Below, one piece after another: positions 18,179 to 26,525 of a stretch of DNA of 64,000 nt. The stretch is from Paracoccus sp. MBLB3053 (lineage in GTDB: Bacteria; Pseudomonadota; Alphaproteobacteria; Rhodobacterales; Rhodobacteraceae), in the NCBI RefSeq assembly GCF_031822435.1, contig NZ_JAVQLW010000001.1:2241501-2305500 (forward strand). The letters run 5' to 3'. Under the pieces are notes generated by a model. That model was not told the DNA's origin. It saw only the letters and a program-made list of their open reading frames with translations, and ran no database searches. Made by a program: the position numbers and the translations under genes. Within the stretch, counting starts at the first letter, position 1; each line of letters begins with the position of its first letter.

Positions 18179-18807
18179 GCCTGCTTTCGGTCCGCGACCT
18201 GGCCGTCGCTCGCGGTGGCCTGCGCGTGATCGAAGGTCTGAGCTTTTCGCTCGAAAAAAGTCGGGCGCTGATCCTGCGCGGCCCGAACGGTTCGGGCAAG
18301 ACGACCCTTCTGCGCAGCTTGGCAGGGCTGCAGCCCGCGGTCGACGGACAGATCGAATGCGGGGCCGATGCGATCGCCTATGCTGGTCATGCTGACGGGA
18401 TCAAGCCTGCGCTGACCGTGACCGAAAACCTGCGGTTCTGGGCGTCGGTGTTTGGCCATTCCGCGATTGATCCCGCACTTGATGCGATGAACTTGCGCGA
18501 GCTCGCGGCTCGTCCCGCGCACGCGCTTTCGGCTGGGCAGAAGCGACGGCTGGGATTGGCCCGGCTGATGGTCACCGGCCGTCCGGTCTGGTTGCTTGAT
18601 GAACCGACCGTGTCGCTCGACAGCGCCTCTGTCGGATTGTTTGCAGCTATGCTGCGGTCGCATCTGGGGCAGGGGGGCGCAGCCCTCATCGCGACCCATA
18701 TCGATCTGGGACTGCCCGAAGCGGCCGTTCTGGACCTTTCCCAGTACCGCGCGTCGCCAAGAACACCGGCCAGCCGCCCCGCCAGTTTCAACGAGGCCTT
18801 CGCATGA
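18175..18807 (+). CDS. ccmA: Heme exporter ATP-binding protein CcmA
   Basis: ATPase of the CcmABCD machinery that releases heme-loaded CcmE for cytochrome c maturation. Its 210 residues carry Walker [12 protein letters not shown], the signature [14 protein letters not shown] and Walker [13 protein letters not shown]. It overlaps both its upstream neighbour (ATGA) and ccmB. Confidence 0.95.
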   Translation: MSLLSVRDLAVARGGLRVIEGLSFSLEKSRALILRGPNGSGKTTLLRSLAGLQPAVDGQIECGADAIAYAGHADGIKPALTVTENLRFWASVFGHSAIDPALDAMNLRELAARPAHALSAGQKRRLGLARLMVTGRPVWLLDEPTVSLDSASVGLFAAMLRSHLGQGGAALIATHIDLGLPEAAVLDLSQYRASPRTPASRPASFNEAFA

Positions 18808-19460
18808 AGGCGCTGCTTTGGCGTGATCTTCGGCTTGCGATACGCGCAGGCGGTGGGTTCGGTCTTGCATTGGCATTCTTCCTGATCGTGTGCACGCTTG
18901 TGCCCTTCGGTGTCGGTGCAGATGGAGACCAGCTTTCCCGCATCGCGCCGGGCATCTTGTGGGTGGGCGCGCTGCTGGCCTGCCTTCTTTCCCTCGACCG
19001 CATCTTCGCCCTTGATCACGAGGATGGCAGCCTTGATCTCTTGGCGACCGCGCCCTTGCCGATGGAGGGAACGGTCGCGATCAAGGCGCTGGCGCATTGG
19101 CTGACGACGGGCCTGCCGCTGGTTCTGTTCGCGCCGGTTCTTGGTATCCTGCTGCACCTGCCCGGGCCCGCTTACCCTTGGCTTGTCCTGTCGCTCGTGC
19201 TTGGTACGCCGGCCCTTTCGATGCTCGGCGCTTTCGGGGCGGCCGTGACCGTCGGCCTGCGTCGCGGAGGATTGCTTTTGTCGCTGCTGGTGCTGCCGCT
19301 TTACGTTCCGACACTGATCTTCGGGGCCGACGCCGTGCGCCGGGGCGCGGCCGGGGGCGATCCGGTCACGCCGCTTGCCTTTCTTGCGGGGATCACGTTC
19401 GCGACCCTGGCGCTGGTGCCATTTGCGGCGGCGGCGGCCTTGCGCGTCAACTTGCGCTAG
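18804..19460 (+). CDS. ccmB: Heme exporter membrane protein CcmB
   Basis: A 218-residue polytopic protein with about six membrane helices and the N-terminal [15 protein letters not shown] motif typical of CcmB. The segment [23 protein letters not shown] is also characteristic. It starts within the last codons of ccmA, so the two are coupled. Confidence 0.95.
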   Translation: MKALLWRDLRLAIRAGGGFGLALAFFLIVCTLVPFGVGADGDQLSRIAPGILWVGALLACLLSLDRIFALDHEDGSLDLLATAPLPMEGTVAIKALAHWLTTGLPLVLFAPVLGILLHLPGPAYPWLVLSLVLGTPALSMLGAFGAAVTVGLRRGGLLLSLLVLPLYVPTLIFGADAVRRGAAGGDPVTPLAFLAGITFATLALVPFAAAAALRVNLR

Positions 19461-19501
19461 GGCCAATTGGGCGGAACACTACGGCGGGATAGGGAGGAAC
19501 A

Positions 19502-20227
19502 ATGTCGATCTGGGAATATGCCAATCCCGTCAAGTTCATGCGCAGTTCGGGCGCGATCCTGCCATGGGTCGTCGCCGCAGCGGTGATCTGCACGCTGACC
19601 GGCATCGTCTGGGGTTTTCTTACTCCCGATGATTACAAGCAGGGTTCGACGGTCAAGATTATCTTCCTGCATGTCCCGGCCGCGCTGATGGCGATCAATA
19701 TCTGGCTGATGATGCTGGTCGCATCCCTGATCTGGCTGATCCGGCGTCATCACGTCAGCGCATTGGCGGCCAAGGCGGCCGCACCGATCGGGGCCGTGAT
19801 GACGCTGATCGCGCTGGTCACCGGTGCGATCTGGGGTCAGCCGATGTGGGGGACATGGTGGGAATGGGACCCGCGCCTGACTTCGTTCCTGATCCTCTTC
19901 CTGTTTTATCTGGGTTATATCGCGCTCTGGTCCTCGGTCGAGGATGCCGACAGCGCCGCGGATCTGACCGGGGTGCTCTGCCTTGTCGGATCGGTCTTCG
20001 CGCTGCTGTCGCGCTATGCCGTGAACTTCTGGAATCAGGGGCTGCATCAGGGTGCGTCACTTTCACTGGCACCGGGAGAGCGGATGTCGGCCGTCTATCG
20101 TTACCCGCTTTACCTTTCGATGCTTGGCTTTTTCCTGCTGTTTCTCGCCCTGCTGCTTGTCCGCACCCGCACCGAGGTGCGCCGCCGCCGCCTCGCGGCT
20201 CTTCTCGCACGGGAGCACCGGACATGA
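19502..20227 (+). CDS. ccmC: Heme exporter protein CcmC
   Basis: A 241-residue membrane protein of the heme-handling family. The tryptophan-rich heme motif WGQPMWGTWWEWDPRLTS is intact, with conserved His on both flanking loops (FLHVPAALMAIN and the NFWNQGLHQGASL region). CcmC delivers heme to CcmE. AGGGAGGA lies just before the ATG. It ends inside the start of ccmD (ATGA). Confidence 0.96.
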   Translation: MSIWEYANPVKFMRSSGAILPWVVAAAVICTLTGIVWGFLTPDDYKQGSTVKIIFLHVPAALMAINIWLMMLVASLIWLIRRHHVSALAAKAAAPIGAVMTLIALVTGAIWGQPMWGTWWEWDPRLTSFLILFLFYLGYIALWSSVEDADSAADLTGVLCLVGSVFALLSRYAVNFWNQGLHQGASLSLAPGERMSAVYRYPLYLSMLGFFLLFLALLLVRTRTEVRRRRLAALLAREHRT

Positions 20228-20367
20228 TCGAGCTTGGCAAATACGCGCATACGGTCCTGGCCGCATATGGCATCAGCCTGGCTTTGCTTGCCGGACTCAT
20301 CATTCTGACCTTGCGCGCCAATACTCGTGCGCGCCGCGAACTCGAGGAGCATGAACGCCGTGGCTAG
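20224..20367 (+). CDS. ccmD: Heme exporter protein CcmD
   Basis: A 47-residue protein with one membrane helix (about residues 10-31) followed by a charged tail RANTRARRELEEHERRG, the normal form of CcmD, which stabilises CcmABC with CcmE. It overlaps ccmC at ATGA, and its last codons overlap the start of ccmG. Confidence 0.92.
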   Translation: MIELGKYAHTVLAAYGISLALLAGLIILTLRANTRARRELEEHERRG

Positions 20368-20899
20368 GGTTTCTCCGCTGGTGCTTCTGCCGCTTGCGCT
20401 GTTTCTGGGCATCACCTCGGTCTTTCTCTGGGGGATGACGCGGGACGACCCGGACAGCCTGCCTTCGGCCCTGATCGGGCGCAAAGCGCCTTCAGTCGGG
20501 ACGACGACGCTTGCCGGCAAGACGCAGCTGACCGATGAAATGTTGCGCCAGCCGGGCATCAAGCTTGTCAATTTTTGGGCCAGCTGGTGCCCGCCTTGCC
20601 GTGCGGAACATCCGACCCTGACTGATCTCTCCGGTGAAATACCGGTCTATGGTGTCGATCTGAAGGACCCGGAGGGCAGCGCCAGTGCCTTCCTGGCTGA
20701 ACATGGCGACCCCTTTCATGCCCTTGCGACCGATCCGCGCGGGCGTATCGCGATTGATTGGGGTGTGACCGCGCCGCCCGAAACTTTCATCATCGATGGC
20801 GAGGGGACGATCCTTTACCGCTTCGTCGGCCCGTTGATCCGCGAGGATTACACCAACCGTTTCCTTCCCGAACTGGAAAAGGCCCGGGCGTCCCAGTGA
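20351..20899 (+). CDS. ccmG: Thiol:disulfide interchange protein CcmG/DsbE
   Basis: A 182-residue membrane-anchored periplasmic thioredoxin-like reductase that keeps the apocytochrome CXXCH cysteines or CcmH reduced. The N-terminal anchor is VLLPLALFLGITSVFLWG. The active site is FWASWCPPCRAEHP, and the cis-Pro region is GVTAPPETFIID. I place the start at 20351, where GAGGAGC lies immediately upstream inside ccmD. An in-frame codon at 20327 is less likely. CcmE, F and H are not in the window. Confidence 0.95.
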   Translation: MNAVARVSPLVLLPLALFLGITSVFLWGMTRDDPDSLPSALIGRKAPSVGTTTLAGKTQLTDEMLRQPGIKLVNFWASWCPPCRAEHPTLTDLSGEIPVYGVDLKDPEGSASAFLAEHGDPFHALATDPRGRIAIDWGVTAPPETFIIDGEGTILYRFVGPLIREDYTNRFLPELEKARASQ

Positions 20900-20975
20900 C
20901 ACCATGTCGCGCGGTCACGCAGACCGCCGGCGAAAAATGTTGTGCTTCGCGGTGGTTGGTCATGTAACACCTTTC

Positions 20976-21011
20976 CAAGCCCGGTTCCGGTGGCTAAGAC
21001 GACCGGGCTTG
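20976..21011 (+). promoter_or_regulatory. 10-bp stem-loop in the hisC leader
   Basis: Arms CAAGCCCGGT (20976-20985) and ACCGGGCTTG (21002-21011) pair perfectly around a 16-base loop, ending 13 bases before the hisC start. The AGAGG ribosome binding site begins just outside the 3' arm. There is no U-tract, so it may be a ccmG terminator of the U-less kind or a leader element for hisC. Confidence 0.4.
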
Positions 21012-21024
21012 CAAGAGGCCCGAA

Positions 21025-22131
21025 ATGTCGCAGAACCAACCGACCATCGCCCCGCAACCCGGCATCATGGAGATCGCCCTTTACGAAGGGGGCGCCGCGA
21101 AGGTTGCCGGCATCGAGAATGTCGTCAAGCTTTCGTCGAACGAGAACCCCTTCGGACCGTCGGACAAGGCCCGCGAGGCCGTGATCCGCGCGGCGCATGC
21201 GCTTCACCGTTATCCGAATACCGATCATGCGAGCCTGCGTGCCGCCATCGGCGATGTACACGGGCTTGATCCCGACCGCATCATCTGCGGCGTGGGTTCG
21301 GATGAAATCATCCACTTTCTGTGCCAATCTTATGCCGGCCCGGATACCGAGGTTCTGTTTACCGAGCACGGCTTCCTGATGTATCGCATCAGCGCCCATG
21401 CCGCCGGCGCGACGCCGGTTGAGGTGCCGGAACGGGACCGCGTGACCGATGTCGAGGCCCTGATTGCCGCGGCGAATGAAAAGACGCGGCTCATCTTTGT
21501 CGCAAATCCAAACAACCCGACCGGCACCATGATCGGACTGCCCGAGCTTGAACGCTTGGCGCTTGCGGTGCCGCAGGCGATCCTGGTGATAGATGCGGCC
21601 TATGCCGAATATGTCGAGGATTATGATGGCGGCGCGGATCTTGCCACGCGCTTGCCAAACGTCTTCATGACGCGGACCTTCTCGAAAATCTACGGGCTCG
21701 GCGGTCTGCGTGTCGGCTGGGGCTACGGCCCGCGCGAGATCATCGACGTGCTGAACCGCATTCGTGGTCCTTTCAACCTGTCGGCCCCTGCGCTGGATGC
21801 GGCCGAAGCTGCAGTGCGCGATCGCGACCATGTCCATCGCTGTCAGACCGAGAATGCCCGCATGCGGAATTGGCTGGCGGAGGCGTTGGCAGAAAAGGGC
21901 GTACCTTCAGATACTTCATGTGCGAACTTCATCCTTGCCCGCTTTGCAGACGAAGCCACGGCGCGATCCTGCGACGAAGCGCTCAAGGCCGAAGGCCTGA
22001 TCGTGCGCATGGTCGCCGGATACGGTCTGCCGAACTGTCTGCGCATCACGGTGGGTGACGAAGCGTCCTGCCGTCGCGTTGCGCATGTGATCGGCAAGTT
22101 CATGGCCGAGCGCGCCGGGGTCGTGGCATGA
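21025..22131 (+). CDS. hisC: Histidinol-phosphate aminotransferase
   Basis: A 368-residue class I/II PLP aminotransferase. Visible features are [12 protein letters not shown] at the N-terminus, ANPNNPTGT, the DAAYAEY motif and the PLP lysine in [16 protein letters not shown] (about Lys221). It acts in histidine synthesis and, in many alphaproteobacteria, also transaminates aromatic precursors. Coupling with tyrC (4-base ATGA overlap) fits a shared role in tyrosine/phenylalanine synthesis. AGAGG precedes the ATG. Confidence 0.94.
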   Translation: MSQNQPTIAPQPGIMEIALYEGGAAKVAGIENVVKLSSNENPFGPSDKAREAVIRAAHALHRYPNTDHASLRAAIGDVHGLDPDRIICGVGSDEIIHFLCQSYAGPDTEVLFTEHGFLMYRISAHAAGATPVEVPERDRVTDVEALIAAANEKTRLIFVANPNNPTGTMIGLPELERLALAVPQAILVIDAAYAEYVEDYDGGADLATRLPNVFMTRTFSKIYGLGGLRVGWGYGPREIIDVLNRIRGPFNLSAPALDAAEAAVRDRDHVHRCQTENARMRNWLAEALAEKGVPSDTSCANFILARFADEATARSCDEALKAEGLIVRMVAGYGLPNCLRITVGDEASCRRVAHVIGKFMAERAGVVA

Positions 22132-23057
22132 GCTTTCTCTACGATCGCGTCGCGCTGATCGGTCTGGGGCTGATCGCAGGCTCCATGGCGCTGGCGATGC
22201 GCGAAAAGGGCCTTGCACGGGAAATCGTGGGGCATGCCAGATCCGCCGAAACACGGGAGACCGCACTGGAGATCGGCCTTGTCGATCGCGTCTATGCAAA
22301 AGCGTCAGAAGCAGTTGTCGGCGCCGACCTGATCGTCCTTGCTGTTCCGGTCGGTGCCATGGGCGCAGTTGCCGAGGAAATCGCGCCGCATCTCGCGGCC
22401 GGTGCCACGATCACCGATGTCGGTTCGGTCAAGCAGGCTGTCGTGACGGCGGTTGCGCCGCATGTGCCGCAAGGCGTGCACTTCATTCCCGGCCATCCGC
22501 TTGCGGGAACCGAGCATTCCGGCCCCCGCGCGGGTTTTCCCTCGCTTTTCCAGAACAGGTGGTGGCTTTTCACACCATCCGAAGGGATCGACGAGGATGC
22601 CGTCCTGCGGCTTGAGACCTTGGTGAACCGGATGGGCGCCAAGACCGAGCGCATGGATGCGGCACATCATGACCTCGTGTTGGCGGTCACCAGTCACACG
22701 CCACACCTCATTGCCTATACGATGGTCGGGGTGGCCGATCACCTCAAACGCGTCACCGAAAGCCAGGTCGTGCAATATTCGGCGGCCGGCTTTCGGGATT
22801 TCACGCGCATCGCGGCATCCGACCCCACGATGTGGCGGGACGTCTTCCTGCAGAACAAGGAAGCGGTGCTGGATATCCTGGGCCGCTTCACCGAAGAGCT
22901 TTTCGTGCTGCAGCGCGCCATCCGCATGGGCGATGGCGATCATCTGTTCGACTATTTCACGCGAACCCGGGCCATTCGGCGCGGGATCATCGAGGCGGGA
23001 CAGGATACCTCGGCCCCTGATTTCGGCCGCTCGCCAGGTGCCGAAACGAAGTCTTAG
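22128..23057 (+). CDS. tyrC: Prephenate/arogenate dehydrogenase family protein
   Basis: A 309-residue NAD(P)-dependent dehydrogenase for the last oxidative decarboxylation toward tyrosine. The Rossmann motif is [16 protein letters not shown]. The catalytic-histidine region is [19 protein letters not shown], and the C-terminal helical domain has [17 protein letters not shown]. It could act on prephenate, arogenate or both (cyclohexadienyl dehydrogenase). It is coupled to hisC. Its stop interlocks with the convergent DUF2125 gene. Confidence 0.93.
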   Translation: MSFLYDRVALIGLGLIAGSMALAMREKGLAREIVGHARSAETRETALEIGLVDRVYAKASEAVVGADLIVLAVPVGAMGAVAEEIAPHLAAGATITDVGSVKQAVVTAVAPHVPQGVHFIPGHPLAGTEHSGPRAGFPSLFQNRWWLFTPSEGIDEDAVLRLETLVNRMGAKTERMDAAHHDLVLAVTSHTPHLIAYTMVGVADHLKRVTESQVVQYSAAGFRDFTRIAASDPTMWRDVFLQNKEAVLDILGRFTEELFVLQRAIRMGDGDHLFDYFTRTRAIRRGIIEAGQDTSAPDFGRSPGAETKS

Positions 23058-24112
23058 GGGCGCAACCTTGGCGCCGCGCCCAACGGCACGGGGCCAAGGC
23101 TGGCCTTCCCATTCGCAAAGATGATCGGCAGGCGCAGTTCGCCTGCCCGCGCTTCGGGATAGACCATCCGCGCCGGCGCCGCTGCCGCCTCGGCCGGATC
23201 GGTGGCTTCCCCGGGCATGCGCAATCCCGAAATGGCACGGATCATGCTTCGGGCCAGTCGCGATGCCGAGCCCGGAATCATCCCTGATTCCGAAGCGGAA
23301 TCCAGCATTGCCTCGGCGTCGGATGTGTAGATGGCGACCGCGCCCTGCGCATAGCCTTGCGCATCTGCAATGACTTCGCCCATCGCGCGGGCGGATACCG
23401 GGCCGAACGCGATCTGGACCTCGTCGAGCCTCAGGCCGGTCAGGGCGGGTTGGGGGATCATGGCAAGCGCCTTTGCGGTTGGCTCGCGATCAAGCCAGAC
23501 CTTGCCTTTTCCGGCGACCGACAGCGGGCCGCCTTCGGGCAATGCCGCGACGAGCATGGCAAGGGCGGGGACGGCCCTTGGCTGGACTGCGTCCAGATCG
23601 ACAAGCAGGTCATAGGCAGCCAGGCTTGAGGCGGGGGCGTCTGTTCCTGTTTCGGCCCGCTCGGCGATAAGGGATATCGCCGATGCCAGATCCTGTTCGT
23701 CCAGGGTAACCGGCCCGGAACCAATTTCAACCTTTGCCGGGACAAATCCGGACAGGGGCATGAACCGCATTCTGACCTGAGGATCAGTCAGCCCCAGATC
23801 ATGTGGTCCGTCCATCAGCTCAAGCCTTGCCTGTTGCGGCAGGCCAAGTTCGGCGACGCTCGGGGCCAGAGGCCTGATCCACAGATCCGCAGCTTCAAGC
23901 GACAGGTTGCCAGAAGGTCCGGAAAATACCGGCTTGTCGATCCGGACCCCGATGCGACCCAAATCGCGCAGGGGCGTCACATCCTCTACCGCGAAGGCCG
24001 GGCCGGTCGATGCAAGCTCGCGGATCTGCCGGGCCAGAAGGCTTTCTCCCCCGAGCCAGATGCCCGAGACGAGCACCGTGATAAAACCCACCAGAATCAA
24101 GATACGGCGCAT
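23054..24112 (-). CDS. DUF2125 family exported/membrane-anchored protein
   Basis: A 352-residue protein with an N-terminal signal anchor (RRILILVGFITVLVSGIWLGGE). It is followed by a repetitive beta-rich periplasmic region, typical of DUF2125, a family found mainly in alphaproteobacteria and of unknown function. The start at 24112 places the signal correctly, and an upstream in-frame GTG at 24136 is possible. It is convergent with tyrC (stops share TTAG) and divergent from the ChaC-like gene. Confidence 0.8.
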   Translation of the reverse strand: MRRILILVGFITVLVSGIWLGGESLLARQIRELASTGPAFAVEDVTPLRDLGRIGVRIDKPVFSGPSGNLSLEAADLWIRPLAPSVAELGLPQQARLELMDGPHDLGLTDPQVRMRFMPLSGFVPAKVEIGSGPVTLDEQDLASAISLIAERAETGTDAPASSLAAYDLLVDLDAVQPRAVPALAMLVAALPEGGPLSVAGKGKVWLDREPTAKALAMIPQPALTGLRLDEVQIAFGPVSARAMGEVIADAQGYAQGAVAIYTSDAEAMLDSASESGMIPGSASRLARSMIRAISGLRMPGEATDPAEAAAAPARMVYPEARAGELRLPIIFANGKASLGPVPLGAAPRLRP

Positions 24113-24206
24113 CAAATCACGTTCCCGGGCAGCCACTTGGATCGAGCGACATCCTGTCCTAAGTCTTGTCCAAGGGAAAGTGGATCACGGAAGGATTGGT
24201 GGCGAC

Positions 24207-24788
24207 GTGACGGTAGCGGGTGAACATTGGGTCTTTGCCTATGGTTCGCTGATGTGGGACCCGGGCTTTCGCGTGGCAGAATCCGTGCCGGGACGGTTGG
24301 CTGGCTTTGCCCGCCGCTTCTGTCTCAAGTCGATCATCTATCGTGGCACAGCGGACGACCCCGGACTGGTTCTGGGACTGGACGAAGAAGTGACGGCGAT
24401 ATGCGTCGGAATGGCGCTTCGCGTGGCCGAAACCGACTGGGAAGAAGCCCTGATCGGGCTCCGCGCCCGCGAGTTGGCCACAAACGCCTATGAAGAAAGG
24501 CACCTTCCGGTCGTTCTGGAGGACGGCCGCCTGGTCGAGGCGCTGGCCTATGTCATTCGGCGCGACCATGACCAGTACATGGGCGGTCTGGATCTGGCCG
24601 AGCAGGCCGACATCATTGCCCGTGCAAGCGGCGGGCGTGGCCCGAATGCCGAATATCTGTTCAATACTGCCGATCACCTGCAGCAGATGGGCGTAGATGA
24701 CCGCGATCTTCACGATCTGACCCGACACGTTCGGGGGTTGATCGGTCCCCTTGGCAAACCGGACACAGAGCCCGGCAAGACCCGCTAA
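24207..24788 (+). CDS. Gamma-glutamylcyclotransferase, ChaC type
   Basis: A 193-residue protein of the ChaC/GGCT family, which cleaves glutathione to 5-oxoproline and Cys-Gly. It has the substrate-binding motif VFAYGSLMWDPGF near the N-terminus, LVLGLDEEVTAICVGMALRV and the acidic active-site region ELATNAYEERHLPV. The start is assigned to GTG 24207 (AAGGA about 11 bases upstream). The frame is open upstream into the DUF2125 gene. A double stem-loop follows the stop. Confidence 0.88.
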   Translation: MTVAGEHWVFAYGSLMWDPGFRVAESVPGRLAGFARRFCLKSIIYRGTADDPGLVLGLDEEVTAICVGMALRVAETDWEEALIGLRARELATNAYEERHLPVVLEDGRLVEALAYVIRRDHDQYMGGLDLAEQADIIARASGGRGPNAEYLFNTADHLQQMGVDDRDLHDLTRHVRGLIGPLGKPDTEPGKTR

Positions 24789-24816
24789 GTCTTTCGCGCC
24801 AAATGCTTCTGTTCCG

Positions 24817-24860
24817 CTTGCATCATGCCGCGCGGCCTCTAAACTCGGCCGAGATGCAAG
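24817..24860 (+). promoter_or_regulatory. Two-tier stem-loop between the chaC-like and motA-like genes
   Basis: Outer arms CTTGCATC (24817-24824) and GATGCAAG (24853-24860) enclose inner arms CGGCC (24833-24837) and GGCCG (24847-24851). It ends 15 bases before the TTG start of the next gene and has no U-tract. It is either a terminator of the chaC-like gene or a leader structure of the downstream pair. Confidence 0.4.
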
Positions 24861-24875
24861 ATACAGGGGGCGGGC

Positions 24876-26525
24876 TTGTCCCACACCGACTTCGATAGCG
24901 GCGATCTGCCGCCCGACGATCACGGCCAGGATCGCAAGGGGCGGGCCGCGCGGCTTGCCGCGACGCGGGTGGAACGGGTAAGCCGCCAGGCCGCGGACCC
25001 GCATTTTTCCCAGCCGGTCAGGCAGGTCGTCCTGATGCTTGTCGTGCTGGGTCTTGTCATCGCCGGGGGGTGGTTGGCCTATGGGCGCATCCTGCCGATC
25101 TTCAAGGCGAACCCGCTGTTGAACGGCACGATCCTCGTCGTGTTTGCCTTTGGTGTTCTGACCTGCTTCTGGCAGGTTGCCCAGCTCATCAAGTCCGTCA
25201 GCTGGATCGAACGTTTCGCCGCCGGCAAGCTGGATTATGCGGGTGCGAATTTTGCCGCGGGCGATACGGCGCCGCGCCTGCTTGCGCCGCTTGCTGCGCT
25301 GTTGGGATCAAGGGGGCCGGTCGGGACCGCCATCTCGACGGATTCGGCCCGCTCCATCCAGGACTCGGTGGCAACACGCATCGACGAGGCGCGGGACATC
25401 ACCCGTTACCTCGGCAATCTGCTGATCTTTCTTGGCCTTCTCGGAACATTCTACGGTCTGGCGACGACGGTCCCGGCAATCGTGGAAACGATCCGCACAC
25501 TCGCCCCGGAACAGGGCGAATCGGGCGTCGAGGTCTTTGACAAGCTCATGCACGGGCTTGAGACGCAGCTAGGCGGCATGGCCACCGCGTTTTCAAGCTC
25601 GCTGCTCGGTCTGGCCGGGTCACTGGTCGTCGGTCTGCTCGAGCTTTTCGCGAGCCATGGCCAGAACCGCTTTTATCGCGAGCTGGAGGAATGGCTTTCG
25701 AGCTTCACTAGGATCGGCGTGAGCGGCGCCGAAGGCGGGCTTGCGCCGACCGATCTGGCTGATTTTCTTGGGGGAATCGGCGCGCAACTGACTGATCTGC
25801 AGGATTTCTATGCGCAGCGGGATCTGCTGCGCGACCAGGAAGCCTCGGAGGCCGATTCGAGATCGCTGGCTTTGGCGGGTGGGGTCGAAAGGCTGACATC
25901 GCTGATCGGATCGGACCGGGATGCGCTTGTCACTGAACTTGCGAGCGAGCGTCAGGCCCAGGCCGACAGCCATCGCCGCCTGAGCGAAATTCTTGAGCGA
26001 CTTTCGGATGGGCAGGATCGTCTGATCGATGCCACCCGCGCCGCACAATCCGAAGATGCCCGTCTCGAGGACCTCATGGCGGGACTGGAACAGGCATTCA
26101 CCCGGCTCTCGGATGGCCAAGAGCGCATGATCGCGGCCATTGGATCGGGGCCGGGGGCAAAGCTCACCGACGAGGTTTCGGGGGCGCTGGCCAGGATTAC
26201 GGAAAGCCAGCAACGCATCGCCCTTATGGCACAGCAGACGCCCGCGCTCGATCGTGATGCCGAAGCCGTCCGGCAGGCCGCCTTTGCGCGGGCGCTCGAT
26301 CGGATGTCGGAAGGCCAGGCCCGACTGATCGAGATCGCGGAAACTCGGCCCGGGGGGCAGGATGACCCCGAGGCCAGGATGCGCCTGCGTTCGATCGACG
26401 TCCAGCTTGGCCGTCTGCTCGAAGAGGCGGCGAGCGGTCGCGACGGGCTGATCGCGGAATTGCGCGAGGACATGGCAGCCCTGACCCGCGCGATCCGGGC
26501 GCTGGAGGGGCGCGATGGGGCTTAG
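24876..26525 (+). CDS. MotA/TolQ/ExbB-family proton-channel protein with long repeated coiled-coil tail
   Basis: A 549-residue inner-membrane protein with four apparent membrane segments (about 48-70, 80-102, 178-203, 233-260). The last two lie in the MotA/TolQ channel core (LGNLLIFLGLLGTFYGLATTVP and GMATAFSSSLLGLAGSLVVG). Residues about 300-549 form a cytoplasmic helical tail with four repeats of a motif like RLSDGQDRLI (about 375, 410, 440, 476). The start is a TTG with AGGGGG upstream. It is coupled to the MotB-like gene (11-base overlap). The pair should form an ion-driven stator, but it is not flagellar by context. Function is unknown. Confidence 0.85.
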   Translation: MSHTDFDSGDLPPDDHGQDRKGRAARLAATRVERVSRQAADPHFSQPVRQVVLMLVVLGLVIAGGWLAYGRILPIFKANPLLNGTILVVFAFGVLTCFWQVAQLIKSVSWIERFAAGKLDYAGANFAAGDTAPRLLAPLAALLGSRGPVGTAISTDSARSIQDSVATRIDEARDITRYLGNLLIFLGLLGTFYGLATTVPAIVETIRTLAPEQGESGVEVFDKLMHGLETQLGGMATAFSSSLLGLAGSLVVGLLELFASHGQNRFYRELEEWLSSFTRIGVSGAEGGLAPTDLADFLGGIGAQLTDLQDFYAQRDLLRDQEASEADSRSLALAGGVERLTSLIGSDRDALVTELASERQAQADSHRRLSEILERLSDGQDRLIDATRAAQSEDARLEDLMAGLEQAFTRLSDGQERMIAAIGSGPGAKLTDEVSGALARITESQQRIALMAQQTPALDRDAEAVRQAAFARALDRMSEGQARLIEIAETRPGGQDDPEARMRLRSIDVQLGRLLEEAASGRDGLIAELREDMAALTRAIRALEGRDGA

